Source: Acidimicrobiales bacterium (lineage in GTDB: Bacteria > Actinomycetota > Acidimicrobiia > Acidimicrobiales > Ilumatobacteraceae). Taken from it: a stretch of 7,230 bases of DNA. Within the stretch, counting starts at the first letter, position 1, and every line of letters begins with the position of its first letter. The notes beneath the pieces were generated by a model. It was not told the origin of the DNA. It searched no databases and was given only the letters and a program-made list of their open reading frames with translations. The stretch is taken from NCBI GenBank assembly GCA_030833305.1, contig JAURHL010000096.1, forward strand, positions 1 through 7,230, given 5' to 3'. The position numbers were made by a program, and so were the translations under genes. Of this stretch, positions 5,826 to 7,230 are shown one piece after another.

Positions 5826-6620
5826 GTGTCGAAAGAAGCAGTGGTCGCGTTGCGTCTGGCCGTGGACGAGGTGAAGTCGGTGGTGTCGTCGCTCACCGAC
5901 GAGGAGTGGAGCCGACCGAGTGGTTGCGCCGGTTGGTCCGTGCGCGATCTGGTGGCTCACATGAGCTCCAACTACAAGGAGACCGTCGACCCGTCACCCC
6001 CGCCGGCCGAACCCGTGCAGTTGCCGGCCGAACGGATGATGGATCTGTTGGTCGAGCCCCGCAAGGACTGGACAAACCAGCAGATTCTCGCCGAGTACCT
6101 GGATTACTGCGACAAGGCCGTCGACGTTCTCGCGTCGTTCCAGGACGAGCCGTTGGCGTCCACCGTCATACCGTTGGCCGACCTCGGCTCGTACCCCATG
6201 CACCAGTTGGCCGATGCCTACGCCTTCGATCACTATTGCCACCTGCGTATCGATCTGCTCGCGCCACGGGGTCCGATCGAGCGAGCGGTTCCCGCCGCCG
6301 ACGCGACGCGCATCGGTCCCGCCGTGCGCTGGATGATCACCGGCATGCCGCAGATGCAACAGAACCTCGGTGCGTCCCTGTCGGCTCCGATCGTTCTCGT
6401 GCTCACCGGACCCGGAGGCGGCGAATGGACGATCGCGCCGTCGGGTTCCGACATCGTGGTGACCGCGGGCGCTTCGGCCGCCGCCGTGGCGACCGTCAGC
6501 AGTTCCGGTCACGACTTCGTGGACTGGGGAACCCAGCGCTCGAATTGGCGCGGGCATTGCTCCGTCACGGGTGACGAATCGGTGGTCGCACGATTCCTCG
6601 ACGCACTGAACATCATCTGA
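5826..6620 (+). CDS. maleylpyruvate isomerase family (mycothiol-dependent, DinB fold) protein
   Basis: A 264-residue protein of the MDMPI/DinB-like four-helix family. Characterised members are mycothiol-dependent maleylpyruvate isomerase and mycothiol transferases. The N-terminal domain (about 1-155) has the hallmark EEWSRPSGCAGWSVRDLVAHM (26-46), with H45 as first metal ligand, and YAFDHYCHLRIDL (132-144), where D135-xxx-H139 stands where the family usually has ExxxH. The C-terminal part (about 160-264) contains APIVLVLTGPGGGEWTI and GHCSVTGDESVVARFLDAL and resembles the SCP2-like C-terminal domain. The start is the GTG at 5826, with AGGGGGA 5 nt upstream; an ATG at 5793 is in frame but overlaps the preceding gene. 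The 16-bp gap to the lactonase-like gene suggests co-transcription. In this context it could isomerise or thiol-conjugate an intermediate, but many homologues have no known function. Mycothiol use implies an actinobacterial host. Confidence 0.85.
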   Translation: MSKEAVVALRLAVDEVKSVVSSLTDEEWSRPSGCAGWSVRDLVAHMSSNYKETVDPSPPPAEPVQLPAERMMDLLVEPRKDWTNQQILAEYLDYCDKAVDVLASFQDEPLASTVIPLADLGSYPMHQLADAYAFDHYCHLRIDLLAPRGPIERAVPAADATRIGPAVRWMITGMPQMQQNLGASLSAPIVLVLTGPGGGEWTIAPSGSDIVVTAGASAAAVATVSSSGHDFVDWGTQRSNWRGHCSVTGDESVVARFLDALNII

Positions 6621-6645
6621 GTCGTCGACCGACACTCAAATGAGA

Positions 6646-6668
6646 CCGCCTCCACCGAGAGGTGGCGG
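6646..6668 (+). terminator. small GC-rich hairpin after the hydrolase operon, possible weak terminator
   Basis: CCGCC (6646-6650) pairs with GGCGG (6664-6668) and ACC (6654-6656) with GGT (6661-6663), with a three-base TCC bulge and a GAGA (GNRA-type) loop. An alternative pairing is an uninterrupted CCACC/GGTGG stem. It lies 25 bp after the stop at 6620. It lacks a T-run, so intrinsic termination is uncertain; it may instead mark the promoter edge. Confidence 0.3.
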
Positions 6669-6669
6669 G

Positions 6670-6675
6670 TAGTTT
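6670..6675 (+). promoter_or_regulatory. candidate -10 box of the alanine aminotransferase gene
   Basis: TAGTTT ends 8 nt before the ATG at 6684, fitting a leaderless actinobacterial promoter. There is no recognisable -35, so the evidence is spacing and the lack of a Shine-Dalgarno only. Confidence 0.25.
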
Positions 6676-6683
6676 CAGATCTC

Positions 6684-7230
6684 ATGAATTCCCCCGCCAA
6701 CGGGCCGGCCGAGATCCGCCAATCCGACAAGCTGGCCCACGTCCTCTACGACATCCGTGGCCCGGTGTTGGAAGAGGCCAAGCGCCTGGAGGAACAGGGC
6801 CACCGCATCATGAAGTTGAACATCGGGAACCCGCACCCGTTCGGCTTCGAAGCCCCGCCGGAAATCCTGGTCGACGTCACACGCCATTTGCAGCAGGCCC
6901 AGGGTTACAGCGACTCCCAGGGAATCCGATCGGCGCGCACCGCGGTGGTGCAGCACTACCAGACCCTGGGCATCGACATCACCGACCCCGACGACATCTG
7001 GCTCGGCAACGGGGTCAGCGAACTCATCCAGTTGTCCCTGAACGCTCTACTTAACGAGGGCGACGAGGTACTCATCCCCGCTCCCGACTATCCGTTGTGG
7101 ACCGCGTCCACCACGTTGGCCGGCGGCACCCCGATTCACTATCTCTGCGACGAGGACAACGGTTGGAACCCCGACCTCGACGACATCCGTTCCAAGATCA
7201 CCAAGAACACCAAAGCCATCGTCGTCATCA
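6684..7230 (+). CDS. alaA: alanine aminotransferase, AlaA type, N-terminal part (cut by window edge)
   Basis: PLP-dependent class I aminotransferase that should interconvert pyruvate plus glutamate with alanine plus 2-oxoglutarate in the cytoplasm. The first 182 residues are present. Landmarks are the QSDKLAHVLYDIRGPVLEEA opening (13-32), KLNIGNPHPFGFEAP (44-58), QGYSDSQGIRSAR (73-85), the phosphate-loop region LGNGVSELI (107-115) and APDYPLWTAS (133-142), whose Tyr stacks on PLP in the fold family. KLNIGNP-PFGF, AQGYSDS and IP-PDYPLWTAS match the AlaA of E. coli and the mycobacterial AspC/alanine aminotransferase as I remember them. The catalytic lysine lies past the window end. The ATG at 6684 lacks a Shine-Dalgarno but has a -10-like TAGTTT 8 nt upstream. 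It is separated from the preceding genes by a hairpin and is probably an independent housekeeping gene. Confidence 0.92.
   Translation, partial: MNSPANGPAEIRQSDKLAHVLYDIRGPVLEEAKRLEEQGHRIMKLNIGNPHPFGFEAPPEILVDVTRHLQQAQGYSDSQGIRSARTAVVQHYQTLGIDITDPDDIWLGNGVSELIQLSLNALLNEGDEVLIPAPDYPLWTASTTLAGGTPIHYLCDEDNGWNPDLDDIRSKITKNTKAIVVI

Larger units (their letters stand above)
6621..6683. promoter_or_regulatory. intergenic region with hairpin and candidate promoter before the aminotransferase
   Basis: This 63-bp gap ends the plus-strand run and precedes the aminotransferase. It holds a small hairpin (6646-6668) and directly after it TAGTTT (6670-6675), a TANNNT -10 candidate ending 8 nt before the ATG at 6684. 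No good Shine-Dalgarno is seen, so a leaderless transcript is plausible. No clear -35 was found. Confidence 0.35.

Overview
The window looks like ordinary chromosomal DNA from a high-GC actinobacterium, tightly packed with genes whose codons end mostly in G or C. A mycothiol-dependent isomerase-type protein, an actinobacterial-looking amidohydrolase set and a mycobacterial-type alanine aminotransferase all point to Actinobacteria. The style (much TTG and TCG, short gaps, moderate rather than extreme GC) would suit Acidimicrobiia such as Ilumatobacter relatives, but that class-level guess is inference only.

Layout. Positions 512 to 1 (minus) hold the N-terminal part of an acyl-CoA dehydrogenase of the ACAD10/11-like group, cut by the window edge. 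A 115-bp divergent gap separates it from a plus-strand family-3 amidohydrolase (N-acyl-D-amino-acid deacylase-like, 628-2310). That gene ends 3 bp from the end of a convergent minus-strand Amidohydro_2 protein (2314-3468). A 56-bp divergent gap follows. Then comes a plus-strand run with short gaps: an MFS exporter-like permease (3525-4763), a second Amidohydro_2 protein of the lactonase-like COG3618 type (4805-5809), and a mycothiol-dependent maleylpyruvate-isomerase-like protein (5826-6620). After a 63-bp gap with a small hairpin, an AlaA-type alanine aminotransferase begins (6684) and runs off the right edge.

How the genes may work together. Three different amidohydrolase-superfamily hydrolases, an acyl-CoA dehydrogenase, a permease and a DinB/MDMPI-fold protein in about 6.5 kb suggest a catabolic locus in which ring, lactone or amide bonds are hydrolysed and the acids are finished by CoA-dependent oxidation. 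The substrate cannot be read from the sequence. The alanine aminotransferase is probably a housekeeping neighbour with its own promoter. I see no RNA genes, mobile elements, CRISPR arrays, phage genes or defence genes. The most interesting points are the departures from textbook metal-ligand patterns in the amidohydrolases and the possible link between a lactonase-like enzyme and an ACAD10/11-like dehydrogenase. No clearly new biological system is visible.
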